DNA of 64,000 nucleotides from Paraburkholderia hospita (GCF_002902965.1 NZ_CP026107.1:2170001-2234000); one strand, 5' to 3'; positions 35,062 through 45,649 are shown, counted from the first letter of the stretch. Numbers and translations: made by a program. Notes: generated from the sequence alone by a model not told the origin.

Positions 35062-36111
35062 TTACGCTATCGCTACTGGCACGGGCTGATCGCTACGCGC
35101 CTCGGCGTCGATCATCGCCGCGAGCAGACGCCGTGCGCGGATCGCGGCTGCGTCGGTGGCGAGCAGGACGGGACGCATCGAGAACAGCTCGCGCTCGCCC
35201 ATGCGCGTCTGCACGCCTTCGATCATCGGCTTGTCCTGTTCGTGAAAGCCCATTTGCTGCCAGCGTGCCGTTTCGTCGTCAGCGTCAGGATCGTCGAGAC
35301 GGTAATTGCGCGAACTCGCGTACAGATATTGCGTCGATGCTGCGCCGATCGGCGTGACGATGTGCGTGCCGATCCGCACGAGGCCATGCTCACGCGGCCT
35401 GCCGACAGGCACCACGCCCGTCTCCAGCAGGCAGCAGCCCGGCGCATGCCAGCGTATGTTCAGCCAGTAGTCCACGGGCGCATCGGGATCGTCGAGAAAC
35501 GGGCGGAACGATTGCGGCGCGCGCGTGCCGGCCACCGTGCGCCGACTTTCCAGCGCACTGCCATCCTGCACGACGTCGTGTTTCGCCTGAAGAAAATCAT
35601 CGACGTGCTGATACGGCGCATGCAGATAGTTCACATGCGAGAGGTCCATCAGGTTATCGACGACCAGTTCGTAGTGCGCCTTTTGCGTCATCTCGTCGCC
35701 GACGGTCTTCAGTCGCGGCGACACCAGATGCGAGAAATCCGGGATCAGGCTTGCGTCGGCGCGCGATGGTTCGCCCGCCCAGATCCACACGAGCCCATGA
35801 CGGTCTTCCGCCGGAAAGCTGCGCACGCGCGCGCCGGGAGGAATGCGGCCGTCGCCGTGCGGATTCTTCGAGCAGGCGCCGCTGCAGTCGAATTGCAGCC
35901 CGTGATAGCCGCATTCGATGCCGTCGCCGACACGCTTGCCCATCGACAGTGGCGCAAAGCGATGCGGGCAGCGGTCGATCATCGCGACGGGCGCGCCATC
36001 GTGCTTGCGGTACAGCAGCATCGGCTCGCCCAGCAACTCGCGGGTGGATAAATCGGCGCCGACATCGCGACTCCACGCCGCGGCGTACCACGTGTTTCTC
36101 AGCAATTTCAT
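35062..36111 (-). CDS. Rieske non-heme iron oxygenase, VanA-type
   Basis: 349 residues. The Rieske cluster ligands are C48-x-H50 (DRCPHRF) and C67-x-x-H70 (CGYHG). The mononuclear iron site is D/N-x(5)-H159-x(4)-H164 (DNLMDLSHVNYLH). Length and pattern fit the vanillate O-demethylase / toluene-sulfonate group of monooxygenases rather than ring dioxygenases with alpha/beta subunits: no small subunit is present. It likely O-demethylates or monohydroxylates an aromatic acid, with the reductase at 32660. First gene of the operon oxygenase-transporter-reductase. Confidence 0.92.
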   Translation of the reverse strand: MKLLRNTWYAAAWSRDVGADLSTRELLGEPMLLYRKHDGAPVAMIDRCPHRFAPLSMGKRVGDGIECGYHGLQFDCSGACSKNPHGDGRIPPGARVRSFPAEDRHGLVWIWAGEPSRADASLIPDFSHLVSPRLKTVGDEMTQKAHYELVVDNLMDLSHVNYLHAPYQHVDDFLQAKHDVVQDGSALESRRTVAGTRAPQSFRPFLDDPDAPVDYWLNIRWHAPGCCLLETGVVPVGRPREHGLVRIGTHIVTPIGAASTQYLYASSRNYRLDDPDADDETARWQQMGFHEQDKPMIEGVQTRMGERELFSMRPVLLATDAAAIRARRLLAAMIDAEARSDQPVPVAIA

Positions 36112-36219
36112 GACTTGCTTTCCTCGAATAACGCTGTCGTTGGGGACAAGGGCAGGTTATCGGCGAAACACGAGTACGACAAACGCAATTATTTGGCGGC
36201 TGAGTCGCAATTTTTCGAT

Positions 36220-36244
36220 GCCTGTAGCGGGGCAAGCTACAGGC
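36220..36244. terminator. Hairpin downstream of the deaminase gene
   Basis: GCCTGTAGC and GCTACAGGC form a perfect 9-bp stem with a 7-base loop, 30 bases beyond the deaminase stop. No T-run on the minus strand, so it is a tentative terminator only. Confidence 0.4.
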
Positions 36245-36273
36245 ACGTTCAAGAAGGCAAGGCAGGGTTGTTA

Positions 36274-36741
36274 CTACGCGCCCTGCCGCTGCTTCCAATC
36301 AGCGTAGAGATCCCCATGCGATTCCAGTCGAACCGGCTCGTAACGGATCTTGATGGTTTGCTCGGCAAACGGCTTCGCGAGGTCGGCATATACAGCCGCT
36401 GTTGAAAGCCCATAAGGCGCGCCATCCTCGTTGGAGTACGCATAAAACACCTCACCGATGCCCGCCATCCGCATCGCGGCAAGACACATCGGACACGGAT
36501 GGCCGCTCGCATACACCGTGCATCCCGCGAGATTCGGCGAGCCGAGTTTCTGGCTCGCTGCGCGGATCGCGTTCAATTCCGCATGCGAAGTTGGATCGTT
36601 CGTATGCAGAATTTCGTTCACGCCTGTCGCGACGACTTCGCCATCCTTGACGATCACGGCGCCAAACGGCCGGCCGCCGCTTTCGACATTGCCGTAAGCG
36701 AGTTCGATCGCCTCAGCGAGGTAATGTTGTTGCGGGGTCAT
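36274..36741 (-). CDS. Nucleoside/guanine deaminase-like zinc enzyme
   Basis: 155 residues from ATG 36741, 8 bases after AAGGAG; the upstream continuation of the frame has no similarity. Zinc site: H53-A-E55 (TSHAELNAIR) and P-C83-P-M-C86 (GHPCPMCLAAM). Length and the C-terminal tail ending DLYADWKQRQGA fit the GuaD-type guanine deaminase of Bacillus, which converts guanine to xanthine, better than tRNA adenosine deaminase. It may act in purine salvage. Alone between operons. Confidence 0.85.
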   Translation of the reverse strand: MTPQQHYLAEAIELAYGNVESGGRPFGAVIVKDGEVVATGVNEILHTNDPTSHAELNAIRAASQKLGSPNLAGCTVYASGHPCPMCLAAMRMAGIGEVFYAYSNEDGAPYGLSTAAVYADLAKPFAEQTIKIRYEPVRLESHGDLYADWKQRQGA

Positions 36742-36787
36742 GGTAGTCACTCCTTGAATACGTCTCAGGAGTTTACGATACGACGAT

Positions 36788-38476
36788 TCAAAACGTCTCC
36801 CAGTCGACTTCAGCCCGCGAATGACCGGCTGGCTCGCGTTGCACGACAGCTTTCTTCGCAGCCACCGAGCGAGCGGGCGACGGCGTCGCATACATCCCCT
36901 GCTGCCCGCCATCGAGCCTGAACATCGCCACGGCCGCCTTGAGGCTCGCGGCCTGATCGGCCATCGCCTGCGCGGCCGCCGTCGCCTGCTCGACAAGCGC
37001 GGCATTCTGCTGCGTCACCTGATCCATCTGCGCGACAGCCGTATTGACCTGCTCGATGCCCGTCGACTGTTCCGTCGACGCCGCCGCGATTTCGCTCATG
37101 ATGTCCGTCACGCGCTTCACAGAGCGGACCACATCGTTCATCGTCTCGCCCGCATCGTGCACGAGCGTCGAGCCCGTCGATACATGTGCAGCGGATGTTT
37201 CGATCAACGCCTTGATCTCTTTCGCGGCACTGGCGCTGCGTTGCGCAAGCGTGCGGACCTCCCCCGCGACGACCGCAAAGCCGCGGCCTTCTTCGCCGGC
37301 ACGCGCCGCTTCGACGGCGGCATTGAGCGCGAGGATGTTCGTCTGGAACGCAATGCCTTCGATCACCGAAATGATCTCGGACACGCGCGACGAACTCGAT
37401 GAAATGTCATCCATCGTCGCGACGACCTTGCGTACCACATCGCCGCCCGTGGTCGCCGTCTGCGACGCGTTGCTCGCGAGCGTGCTGCCCTGGCGAGCGT
37501 TCTCAGTGTTCTGCCGGACCGTCGACGTAAGCTCTTCCATGCTCGCAGCCGTTTCTTCCAGCGAAGCCGCCTGTTCTTCCGTGCGCTGCGACAGATCGGT
37601 ATTGCCTTGCGCGATTTCACTCGCCGCGACCGAGATCGACTCGGCCGATTTCTTGATGTCGGCGACGATCGATGTGAGCCGCGCGCGCATCGTGTCCAGC
37701 GATCCCATCAGGCTGTCGGGATCGCTGTTCGCGAGATCGACTTTGACGGCGAGATTGCCCTGCGCGATCTGCGCGGCGATATCCTGCGCGGCGCGCGGCT
37801 CGCCACCCAACTGCCGCAGGATGCTGCGGGTAATCAGCGTCGCCGTAACCAGCGCGAGCGCAATCGACGCCGCCACGATCACCGCAATCAGCACGCGAAT
37901 CCGCGAGTAGGTCACGATTGCGTCCTGCTGCGCGACGAGATTCGACTGGTCTTCGAAGTCCGCCAGTTCCGCCGCGCGCGCAAGCCAGGTGCGTTGCGTC
38001 GGCCGGGCGCGTTCGAGCAGCAATTGCGTCGCGGCGATCGTGTCGTTCGCGAGACTGAGTTCGACCACCTTGCTCATCGGCGGCACGGCGGCGGACTCTT
38101 CCTGCTTGAGCGCGGCCATCAGCGAACGTTCGCGCGGGTCGGTTCCGGCTTCATTGGCGAACATGCGATCGAGCTTCTGATACGCGTCCGCATAGAACTC
38201 GCCCTGCTTCGCAATCCGTTCGGCTTCGGCTCGTCTGTCCGCGGCAGTCGTGTAGAGCACTACGTTGCGCATCGCTATCGCGCGGTCCTGAATCGATGCG
38301 CGAAGCTCATTGGCGAGACGCGCCTGCGTACCATTGACGCGCGCAATCTCGTCCAGCTTGCCGTTCAATGCCCACAGGCCGTAGAAACCGATCAGCGCCA
38401 CAGCGAGCAGCAAGCCCGTCAACAAGCCGAATCCGGCAAGCAAGCGGGTCGAGACATTCAGGTTGCGCAGTTTCAT
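36788..38476 (-). CDS. Methyl-accepting chemotaxis protein with C-terminal docking motif
   Basis: 562 residues. Membrane segment 1 near residues 12-33, a four-helix-bundle-type periplasmic domain (residues 35-190), membrane segment 2 near 192-215 ([21 protein letters not shown]), HAMP, then the long coiled-coil signalling domain with hairpin tip [36 protein letters not shown]. After the coiled coil there is a flexible 40-residue tail ending in DWETF, closely like the NWETF that tethers CheR and CheB to Tar and Tsr. It senses an unknown chemical. The second receptor at 47932 lacks this tail. Confidence 0.93.
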   Translation of the reverse strand: MKLRNLNVSTRLLAGFGLLTGLLLAVALIGFYGLWALNGKLDEIARVNGTQARLANELRASIQDRAIAMRNVVLYTTAADRRAEAERIAKQGEFYADAYQKLDRMFANEAGTDPRERSLMAALKQEESAAVPPMSKVVELSLANDTIAATQLLLERARPTQRTWLARAAELADFEDQSNLVAQQDAIVTYSRIRVLIAVIVAASIALALVTATLITRSILRQLGGEPRAAQDIAAQIAQGNLAVKVDLANSDPDSLMGSLDTMRARLTSIVADIKKSAESISVAASEIAQGNTDLSQRTEEQAASLEETAASMEELTSTVRQNTENARQGSTLASNASQTATTGGDVVRKVVATMDDISSSSSRVSEIISVIEGIAFQTNILALNAAVEAARAGEEGRGFAVVAGEVRTLAQRSASAAKEIKALIETSAAHVSTGSTLVHDAGETMNDVVRSVKRVTDIMSEIAAASTEQSTGIEQVNTAVAQMDQVTQQNAALVEQATAAAQAMADQAASLKAAVAMFRLDGGQQGMYATPSPARSVAAKKAVVQREPAGHSRAEVDWETF

Positions 38477-38639
38477 TGCAGTCGTGGCCCGTTGTTGGTT
38501 ACAACTTGTTTACGGCAAACCAACGAACGACTGAAGGTGGCTTTGTGCCACACTGCGTAAAGAGAATAGAACACGGACGTTCGTACGTTGCCATCACCGA
38601 CGCGTGACGGCATCATTCGATCCACATCAGGAGATCGCC

Positions 38640-38987
38640 ATGTCGCACAAGGGAAGCTGTCATTGCGGACGCATCGCTTTCGAGGTCGAAGGCGAGCCAA
38701 CCAGCGTCATGGCGTGCAACTGTTCGATATGCCAGCGCAAAGGCGCGCTGATGTGGTTCGTTCCCTTCGAGCACCTCCATCTCACGACACCCGAGCAGAA
38801 CGCCAGCACGTACACCTTCAACAAGCACGTGATCCGCCACCGCTTCTGCCCCGTTTGCGGCATGCATCCGTATGGCGAAGGCACCGCGCCCGACGGTCGC
38901 CCGATGGCGGCCATCAACGTGCGCTGTCTCGAAGATATCGATATCGATGCGTTGCCCATCACGCATTACGACGGGCGCTCGCATTGA
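38640..38987 (+). CDS. GFA family protein (glutathione-dependent formaldehyde-activating enzyme fold)
   Basis: 115 residues from ATG 38640, 8 bases after AGGAG. The zinc-binding cysteines are all present: C7-x-C9 (GSCHCGR), C26-x-C28-x-x-C31 (ACNCSICQR), and FCPVCGMHPY. The family is named after the S-hydroxymethyl-glutathione synthase Gfa, but most members are of unknown role. No formaldehyde-oxidation genes are adjacent. Transcribed on its own between a chemoreceptor gene and a LysR gene. Confidence 0.87.
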   Translation: MSHKGSCHCGRIAFEVEGEPTSVMACNCSICQRKGALMWFVPFEHLHLTTPEQNASTYTFNKHVIRHRFCPVCGMHPYGEGTAPDGRPMAAINVRCLEDIDIDALPITHYDGRSH

Positions 38988-39021
38988 CGTTCGCGCTCAG
39001 GGCGCTGTCTGCGCGCGAGGG

Positions 39022-39945
39022 TCAGGCGGGATTGGGCGTCCGCTCATTCTGCTCGCGCGCCCACTCGCGCACCGCGTTCGCGAACAGATGCAGCGCAGGC
39101 GGCGTATGCCGGTTTGCCGGGTAATAGAGGCAGCATTGCCCGAACGACGGCCCGGCCGCCGGCAGCACGTCGATCAGCACGCCTGCTGCAAGAAGCTCGC
39201 TCACCAGCGTCTCGGGCACCCACGCGATGCCGATTCCCGACAGCGCGGCCCACACCATCAGATTCAGGTTGCCGAGGGTGACAGAACCGCCGACATCGAG
39301 CGACACGCGTCGGCCGCGATGTTCGAGATCCCAGCGGAACAGCGCGCCGCTCTCGAAGCGAAAACGGATGCAGCGGTGGTCGAGCAAATCGTTCGGATTT
39401 TGCGGCATGCCATGTCGCTCGATGTACTCGGGTGAGGCAACCGCGCAAAAGCGCATCTCAGGTCCGAAGCGGACCGCGATCATGTCCCGCGGCACGTCTT
39501 CCATCACGCGGATACCCGCGTCGAAACCACCCGCCACGATATCGACGAGCCGCGTATCCACCACGAACTCCACATGAATCTCGGGATATTTCTCGAGGAA
39601 CGTCGGCAGCACCTGCTGGATCACTTCTCTAGCGCCATTCTCGGAACAATTGATGCGAATCGATCCCGAAGGCCGGTGCTGCGCCGACGTAGCTTCATCC
39701 ACCGCGTCTTCGAGATCGCGAATTGCGGGACTCACGCGACGCAATAACTGCTCGCCGGCCTCGGTGAGTGCCATCGATCGCGTCGTGCGCGTGAACAGCC
39801 GCACGTTCAGACGTCCCTCCAGCGCGCGCATCGCGTGACTCAGCGCGGACGGCGTCACGCCCATCGCGCGCGCAGCGGCGCTGAAGCTGCGGTGTTGTGC
39901 AATGGAAACGAAGGCCGATAGTTCCGACAGACCGGGACGCGGCAT
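39022..39945 (-). CDS. LysR family transcriptional regulator
   Basis: 307 residues from ATG 39945. The frame continues far upstream, antisense to the neighbouring gene, but the protein begins at MPRPGLSELSAFVSIAQHR. HTH in residues 5-63 (FSAAARAMGVTPSALSHAMRALEGRLNVRL). The C-terminal effector domain includes RINCSENGAREVIQQVLPTF. It is divergent from the aldo/keto reductase gene, starts 103 bases apart, and is likely its regulator. Confidence 0.9.
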   Translation of the reverse strand: MPRPGLSELSAFVSIAQHRSFSAAARAMGVTPSALSHAMRALEGRLNVRLFTRTTRSMALTEAGEQLLRRVSPAIRDLEDAVDEATSAQHRPSGSIRINCSENGAREVIQQVLPTFLEKYPEIHVEFVVDTRLVDIVAGGFDAGIRVMEDVPRDMIAVRFGPEMRFCAVASPEYIERHGMPQNPNDLLDHRCIRFRFESGALFRWDLEHRGRRVSLDVGGSVTLGNLNLMVWAALSGIGIAWVPETLVSELLAAGVLIDVLPAAGPSFGQCCLYYPANRHTPPALHLFANAVREWAREQNERTPNPA

Positions 39946-39951
39946 TAGTGA

Positions 39952-41031
<1,080 letters not shown>

Positions 41032-41046
41032 GTAGCGAACGCGATG

Positions 41047-41073
41047 CGGACGACGCGCAGATCGCGTCGTCCG
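41047..41073. terminator. Hairpin between convergent AKR and epoxide hydrolase genes
   Basis: CGGACGACGCG pairs perfectly with CGCGTCGTCCG (11 bp, loop CAGAT), followed by ATTCTTCC. Usable in both directions. Confidence 0.7.
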
Positions 41074-41083
41074 ATTCTTCCGC

Positions 41084-42409
41084 TCAGCGCAGCGAGCGGA
41101 AGCTCACGCGCACCTCGTCCGTGAACTCTTGCGGTTGCTCCCAGGCTGCAAAGTGCCCGCCTCTGGGCAAACGGTTGTAGTGAATCAGCTTCGGATACGC
41201 CTTTTCCGTCCAGCTCTTTGGCGCCGAGTAGATTTCATCCGGGAACACGCTGACCGCGACGGGAATCGTGACGTGCTTCGGCGCAAAGAAGTTGAGCTTG
41301 TTCTCCCAATAGAGACGCGCCGACGAGATGCCCGTATTCGTCACCCAATACAGCGTGACATTGTCGAGTACATCGTCGCGCGACAGTCCTTCCGTCTGAC
41401 CGTTGAACACGCGCGCAATCATCGCCTGACTCGCGGCGTCGTGATCGAGCATCCACGCGGCAAGACCGATCGGCGAATCTTCGATGCCATACAGCGTTTG
41501 CGGCCGGCCCGCCATCTCTTGCGCGTAACCCAGGCCATGCTTGTAGAAGTAGTCCAGTTGATCGAACGCGTGCTGTTCATCGGGCGACAGACCGGCGGGC
41601 GGCGGGTTGCCGTACTTGAGCGCATTCGCAATGTCGTCGGGTACGGTGGCGGGCATGTTCGTATGAATGCCGATGAGTCCCGGCGGCGTGAGAAGCGCCA
41701 TCTGCTCCGTCACTGCATTGCCCCAATCTCCGCCCTGCGCGACGTATCGCGTGTAGCCGAGACGCTGCATCAGCACCACCCACGCGCGTGCAATCCGCGC
41801 TGGGTCCCAACCTGTTGCCGTCGGCTTGCCGGAGAACCCGTAGCCGGGAAGCGACGGAATCACGACATCGAACGCATCCGATGCACTGCCGCCGTGCGCT
41901 GTCGGATTGGTCAGCGGATCGATGACCTTCATTTGCTCGATGATCGAGCCGGGCCATCCATGCGTGATGATCATCGGCAACGCATCTTTCTGCTTCGATC
42001 GTACGTGGATGAAGTGAATGTCGAGCCCGTCGATTTCAGTGACGTATTGGGGCAGCGCATTCAGTCTCGCTTCCACCTTGCGCCAGTCGTAGTTAGTCGA
42101 CCAGTAGGTGGCGAGCTTTTGCATCGTCGCGAGTTGCACGCCTTGTGATGCATCGGTGACGGTCTCGCGCTCGGGCCACTTGGTCGCCTTGATGCGTCGG
42201 CGCAGATCGGTCAGTTGCGATTCCGGCACGTGCACGCGAAGCTTGCGAATGGCCGTCTTGTCTCCGCCTGCCGCCGGCGTGATTTCAGTGACTGTCTGAC
42301 TGGTTTGAGCAAAGGCGAATCGACTCAACGAACCTGCGGCGATCGCGGCTGCGGCCACGCCGATAAAGCGGCGACGCGACGGGACTTGAGGAAGGATATC
42401 GTTTTGCAT
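41084..42409 (-). CDS. Tat-exported epoxide hydrolase-like protein
   Basis: 441 residues from ATG 42409, 6 bases after AGGAG. A twin-arginine signal (PSRRRFIGVAAAAIAAG) runs to about residue 34. An epoxide-hydrolase N-terminal domain (RKLRVHVPESQLTDLRRRIKATKWPE) precedes the alpha/beta hydrolase core with THGWPGSIIEQMKVI and the nucleophile Asp in AQGGDWGNAVTEQM. The catalytic His is in RGGHFAAWEQPQ near the C-terminus. Microsomal-type epoxide hydrolases add water to epoxides; this one would act in the periplasm. Folded export by Tat is consistent with the intact RR-x-F motif. Confidence 0.9.
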   Translation of the reverse strand: MQNDILPQVPSRRRFIGVAAAAIAAGSLSRFAFAQTSQTVTEITPAAGGDKTAIRKLRVHVPESQLTDLRRRIKATKWPERETVTDASQGVQLATMQKLATYWSTNYDWRKVEARLNALPQYVTEIDGLDIHFIHVRSKQKDALPMIITHGWPGSIIEQMKVIDPLTNPTAHGGSASDAFDVVIPSLPGYGFSGKPTATGWDPARIARAWVVLMQRLGYTRYVAQGGDWGNAVTEQMALLTPPGLIGIHTNMPATVPDDIANALKYGNPPPAGLSPDEQHAFDQLDYFYKHGLGYAQEMAGRPQTLYGIEDSPIGLAAWMLDHDAASQAMIARVFNGQTEGLSRDDVLDNVTLYWVTNTGISSARLYWENKLNFFAPKHVTIPVAVSVFPDEIYSAPKSWTEKAYPKLIHYNRLPRGGHFAAWEQPQEFTDEVRVSFRSLR

Positions 42410-43180
42410 GGAAGCTCCTGTTGGCAATAAGCACGAGTAGGTGGAGCGATGAGCGCCGCAGCGATTGATATCCCGGGCATACCGCTTATCACTGCCCGTC
42501 TGAAAGCCCATACGTCAAGCCATTCGGCAAAGCTCATATCGTCACCGGTTCGCTGCGAATCGAAATTCGTGATCCGTGAATCGTGATTCATGTTTCGCAG
42601 CAAGTGAGCGGATTATGTGAACGCGGGCACATGACGTAAATACCAGCGGCGGCACAACACTTGTGTCGGCGATGAACAACTCGTAGCCGATGCCGCGGAT
42701 CGCGTCGCGCTTCGCGGCGACCGCGAGCCTGCTCACAGGAATGGCAGTAGTGCTACCCAAAACGTGACCAGTTCCGGAGACAGAACTACGGTGACGAGTT
42801 CGTGATCATGCGTGATCTTAATGACCTTGCCGATGTCACGCAGCGCAAGTACACGCCTTCCAATCAAGGTGCCGCTAACGCATCGATAGCGCCGCGTTCA
42901 CGCCGTAACAGACCAAGTCGCAAACTCGCATTTCGCCCGCCCGTTTGAAAGCGATTTGCAAACAGCAGCCTCTTCCGCGACAGAAAAAATGCGCTGGATT
43001 GTTGCACCATAGCTCTCCTCGCGTAACCCCGATAGTGAGCCAATGCACACACATGCCCCTTCCGATGCAGCCACTTCATAGCTGGTCGTATGCTATTGCG
43101 GCACTTCCCAAGGCGTTTCTTTCGAGGATGGCTAGCTGCTTGACTCCGACACCGGAACAACGTCCGGAAGTGCACGGCGC
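42410..43180. other. Long stretch without recognisable genes
   Basis: 770 bases between divergent genes. Short frames on both strands show no family resemblance or ribosome-binding sites. Near 42550-42605 an inverted repeat GCTGCGAA...TTTCGCAGC is seen, with several partly symmetrical AATCGTGAT-type words between its arms. This may be decayed coding DNA or regulatory sequence. Confidence 0.45.
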
Positions 43181-43210
43181 TTGACACTATGCTTTTCATA
43201 GTGATATCTT
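43181..43210 (+). promoter_or_regulatory. Promoter with spacer-embedded operator upstream of isochorismatase gene
   Basis: TTGACA at 43181-43186 and a -10-like TATCTT at 43205-43210. A perfect inverted repeat CACTATG-CTTTT-CATAGTG (43185-43203) lies within the spacer and so could repress. A second symmetrical word TGACGT-GAG-ACGTCA follows near 43227-43241. The start codon is 110 bases downstream. Confidence 0.5.
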
Positions 43211-43319
43211 GCATCATCGCGATGCATGACGTGAGACGTCACGATTCGTTCGACAAAAGTGGCTCGGCGCCGACAGCGAGACGCGACCAGTTCGCACCCT
43301 TTCCGAATGGAGAACTGCA

Positions 43320-43961
43320 ATGTCCAATCCTGTTTATCGCGCGGAACGCACCGGCTTGCTGCTGGTCGATCCGTACAACGATTTTCTGTCGGAAGGCGGC
43401 AAGGTCTTCCCCATGATCAAGGAGATCGCCGCCGAAGTCGGATTGCTGGACAACCTTCGTGCGGCGGTCGCTGCCGCGCGCAAGGCCAACGTCCAGGTGT
43501 TCTATGTGCCGCACCGCCGCTGGGAACCGGGTGACTACGACAACTGGGATCATCCGAATCCGACGCAACGTCTCGTGCAGCAACGTCACACGTTCGAGAA
43601 GGGAACGTGGGGCGGCGAATTTCATCCTGACTTCCAGCCGCAGGCAGGCGACATCATCATCAAGGAACACTGGGCACAAAGCGGTTTCGCCAACACCGAT
43701 CTCGACTTTCAGCTCAAGCAGCAAGGCGTCACGCATGTGATCGCCATCGGACTGCTGGCGAATACCTGCATGGAGTCGACGTGCCGCTTCGCGATGGAAC
43801 TGGGCTATCACGTCACGCTCGTGCGCGATGCAACAGCCGCTTTCACGAAGGAAATGATGCACGCGGCCCACGAACTGAACGGCCCTACTTTCGCGCATGA
43901 AATCCTGAGAACGGCAGAGCTGGTCGCAGCGCTAGCCGAAGTACAGGGAGGCCGCTCATGA
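43320..43961 (+). CDS. Isochorismatase-family cysteine hydrolase
   Basis: 213 residues, with AGAACTGCA before ATG 43320. The catalytic triad of the family is exactly placed: Asp17 (LLLVDPYND), Lys115 (DIIIKEHW) and Cys150 (GLLANTCMEST). Members hydrolyse amides (nicotinamide, N-carbamoylsarcosine, biuret) or isochorismate; a cysteine nucleophile points to an amidase. It overlaps the following dehydrogenase gene by 4 bases (ATGA), so the two proteins are made together. The pair could turn an amide into an acid and oxidise an aldehyde in one route. Confidence 0.9.
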   Translation: MSNPVYRAERTGLLLVDPYNDFLSEGGKVFPMIKEIAAEVGLLDNLRAAVAAARKANVQVFYVPHRRWEPGDYDNWDHPNPTQRLVQQRHTFEKGTWGGEFHPDFQPQAGDIIIKEHWAQSGFANTDLDFQLKQQGVTHVIAIGLLANTCMESTCRFAMELGYHVTLVRDATAAFTKEMMHAAHELNGPTFAHEILRTAELVAALAEVQGGRS

Positions 43962-45535
43962 CGCTCACTGGCAACCTCTTCATTGGCGCGCAGGAAGTGC
44001 CCGCCAGCGCGGGCTCGATGAAGGCGCTCAATCCCGCGACCAATGCCGAGATCGAACCGCCGTTCGCCTTTGGCGGCCGCGCGGAAGTGGAACGCGCGGC
44101 GCGCCTCGCCGATGAAGCGTTCGACAGCTACAACCATACGAGCCTCGCACAACGCGCCGCGTTCCTCGAACGCATCGCCGATGGGCTCGACGCCATCGCG
44201 TCCGAACTCGCGCAGCGCACGTCGCTGGAAACGGGCTTGCCCGTTGCGCAGCTCGAAGGCGAAGCGGCCAAGTCGGCCATACAGTTTCGCCAGTTCGCTA
44301 CTGTCGTGCGCAAGGGGCGCTTCCGTCAGGTCGCTATCGATCCCGCTCAGCCCGATCGCCAGCCGCGCGCACGCATGGATCACCGGCTGCAGAAGATCGC
44401 GCTTGGTCCGGTTGCGATCTTTGGCGCCAGTAATTTTCCGATTTCCTATTCGGTCGCGGGCGGCGATACGGCCTCGGCGCTGGCTGCCGGTTGCCCCGTG
44501 ATCCTGAAAGCGCACAACGCGCATCCAGGCGCTTCCGAAATGCAGGCCCGCGTGATCCAGCAGGCCGTGAAAGATGCGCAACTGCACGAAGGCGTGTTCT
44601 CGTTGCTGCGCGGCGGCGGCAATGAAATCGGCGAGGCGCTCGTCGATCATCCCCTCATTAAGGGCGTGACCTTCACCGGCTCGGAAGTGGGCGGCATGGC
44701 GCTATTTAGACGGGCGCAGCAGCGTCCCGATCCGATCCCCGTCTTCACCGAAATGACGAGCGTCAATCCGACCTTCGTGCTGCCGGCGGCACTCGCTGCG
44801 CGAGGCGCCGCAATCGGCGACGGTTTTACCGAACGCATGCTCGTCACGGTCGGCCAGGCGTGCCTGAAACCGGCGATCCTGCTCGCCATCGATGGTCCCG
44901 GCTACGGCGAACTGCGTCAGGCGATGCTCCCCCGCATCACCGACACGCCCGCGCGGACGATGCTCACGCCGGGCATCAATTCGGCGTATCGCAAGAACGT
45001 CGAGCGGCAGCGCGACGCAGGCGCTGAACGCATTGCCGCCGGCGGCGAACCACAAGGCAAGTGGGAAGGCCAGTCGGTGCTTTTCGAAGTCGACGGCGCG
45101 CGCATGCTGGAAGATCCGTCGCTGTCCGAAGAAGTCTTTGGACCCGCCGCGTTGCTGGTGCGCGTGAAAGACGTCGAGCAACTGATCGCAATCGCAAAGC
45201 AATTTGGCGGACAGCTCTCCGCCACCATGCAACTCGATCCCGCCGATCACCCGCTCGCCGCGCGGCTTCTGCCAGTTCTCGAACGCCGCACGGGGCGCAT
45301 CGTCGTCAATGCGTTTTCGCATCCGCAGGAAGTGTCGTACGCGTCGATTCATGGCGGGCCGTTTCCCGCAACGTCTGACAGCCGCTTTACGTCGGTTGGC
45401 ATGACTGCCATCGAACGCTTCCTGCGTCCCGTCTGCTATCAGGGCTTCCCGGACGATCTGCTGCCCGAGGCGCTGAAGCATGACAATCCGCTCGGCATCT
45501 GGCGACTCACCGACGGTGAGTTGTCGAAAGCCTGA
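43958..45535 (+). CDS. Aldehyde dehydrogenase, 2-ketoglutarate semialdehyde dehydrogenase-like
   Basis: 525 residues, the length of the NADP-dependent ketoglutarate-semialdehyde group. GPVAIFGASNFPISYSVAGGDTASALAAG and VILKAHNAHPG line the cofactor site. The general base Glu is in VFTEMTSVNPTF and the nucleophile Cys in VTVGQACLKP (usual GQFCTNPG; the following residues differ). Such enzymes finish sugar-acid and hydroxyproline pathways by making 2-oxoglutarate. Translationally coupled to the isochorismatase-like gene, and closed by a hairpin at 45561. Confidence 0.9.
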   Translation: MTLTGNLFIGAQEVPASAGSMKALNPATNAEIEPPFAFGGRAEVERAARLADEAFDSYNHTSLAQRAAFLERIADGLDAIASELAQRTSLETGLPVAQLEGEAAKSAIQFRQFATVVRKGRFRQVAIDPAQPDRQPRARMDHRLQKIALGPVAIFGASNFPISYSVAGGDTASALAAGCPVILKAHNAHPGASEMQARVIQQAVKDAQLHEGVFSLLRGGGNEIGEALVDHPLIKGVTFTGSEVGGMALFRRAQQRPDPIPVFTEMTSVNPTFVLPAALAARGAAIGDGFTERMLVTVGQACLKPAILLAIDGPGYGELRQAMLPRITDTPARTMLTPGINSAYRKNVERQRDAGAERIAAGGEPQGKWEGQSVLFEVDGARMLEDPSLSEEVFGPAALLVRVKDVEQLIAIAKQFGGQLSATMQLDPADHPLAARLLPVLERRTGRIVVNAFSHPQEVSYASIHGGPFPATSDSRFTSVGMTAIERFLRPVCYQGFPDDLLPEALKHDNPLGIWRLTDGELSKA

Positions 45536-45560
45536 ATCAAGCCTGCAATCATGTGCTGGG

Positions 45561-45591
45561 CGCGCGACCGGTGCGTTTTACCGGTCGCGCG
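45561..45591 (+). terminator. Intrinsic terminator-like hairpin after the dehydrogenase gene
   Basis: CGCGCGACCGGT pairs with ACCGGTCGCGCG (12-bp stem; loop GCGTTTT), 25 bases after the stop. Followed by TTCGTGTTGTTTC, a weak T-rich tract. Confidence 0.7.
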
Positions 45592-45649
45592 TTCGTGTTG
45601 TTTCGAAGCGCATGAATGCCGGCGCATCACCACAGACGGAAACCGTTTC

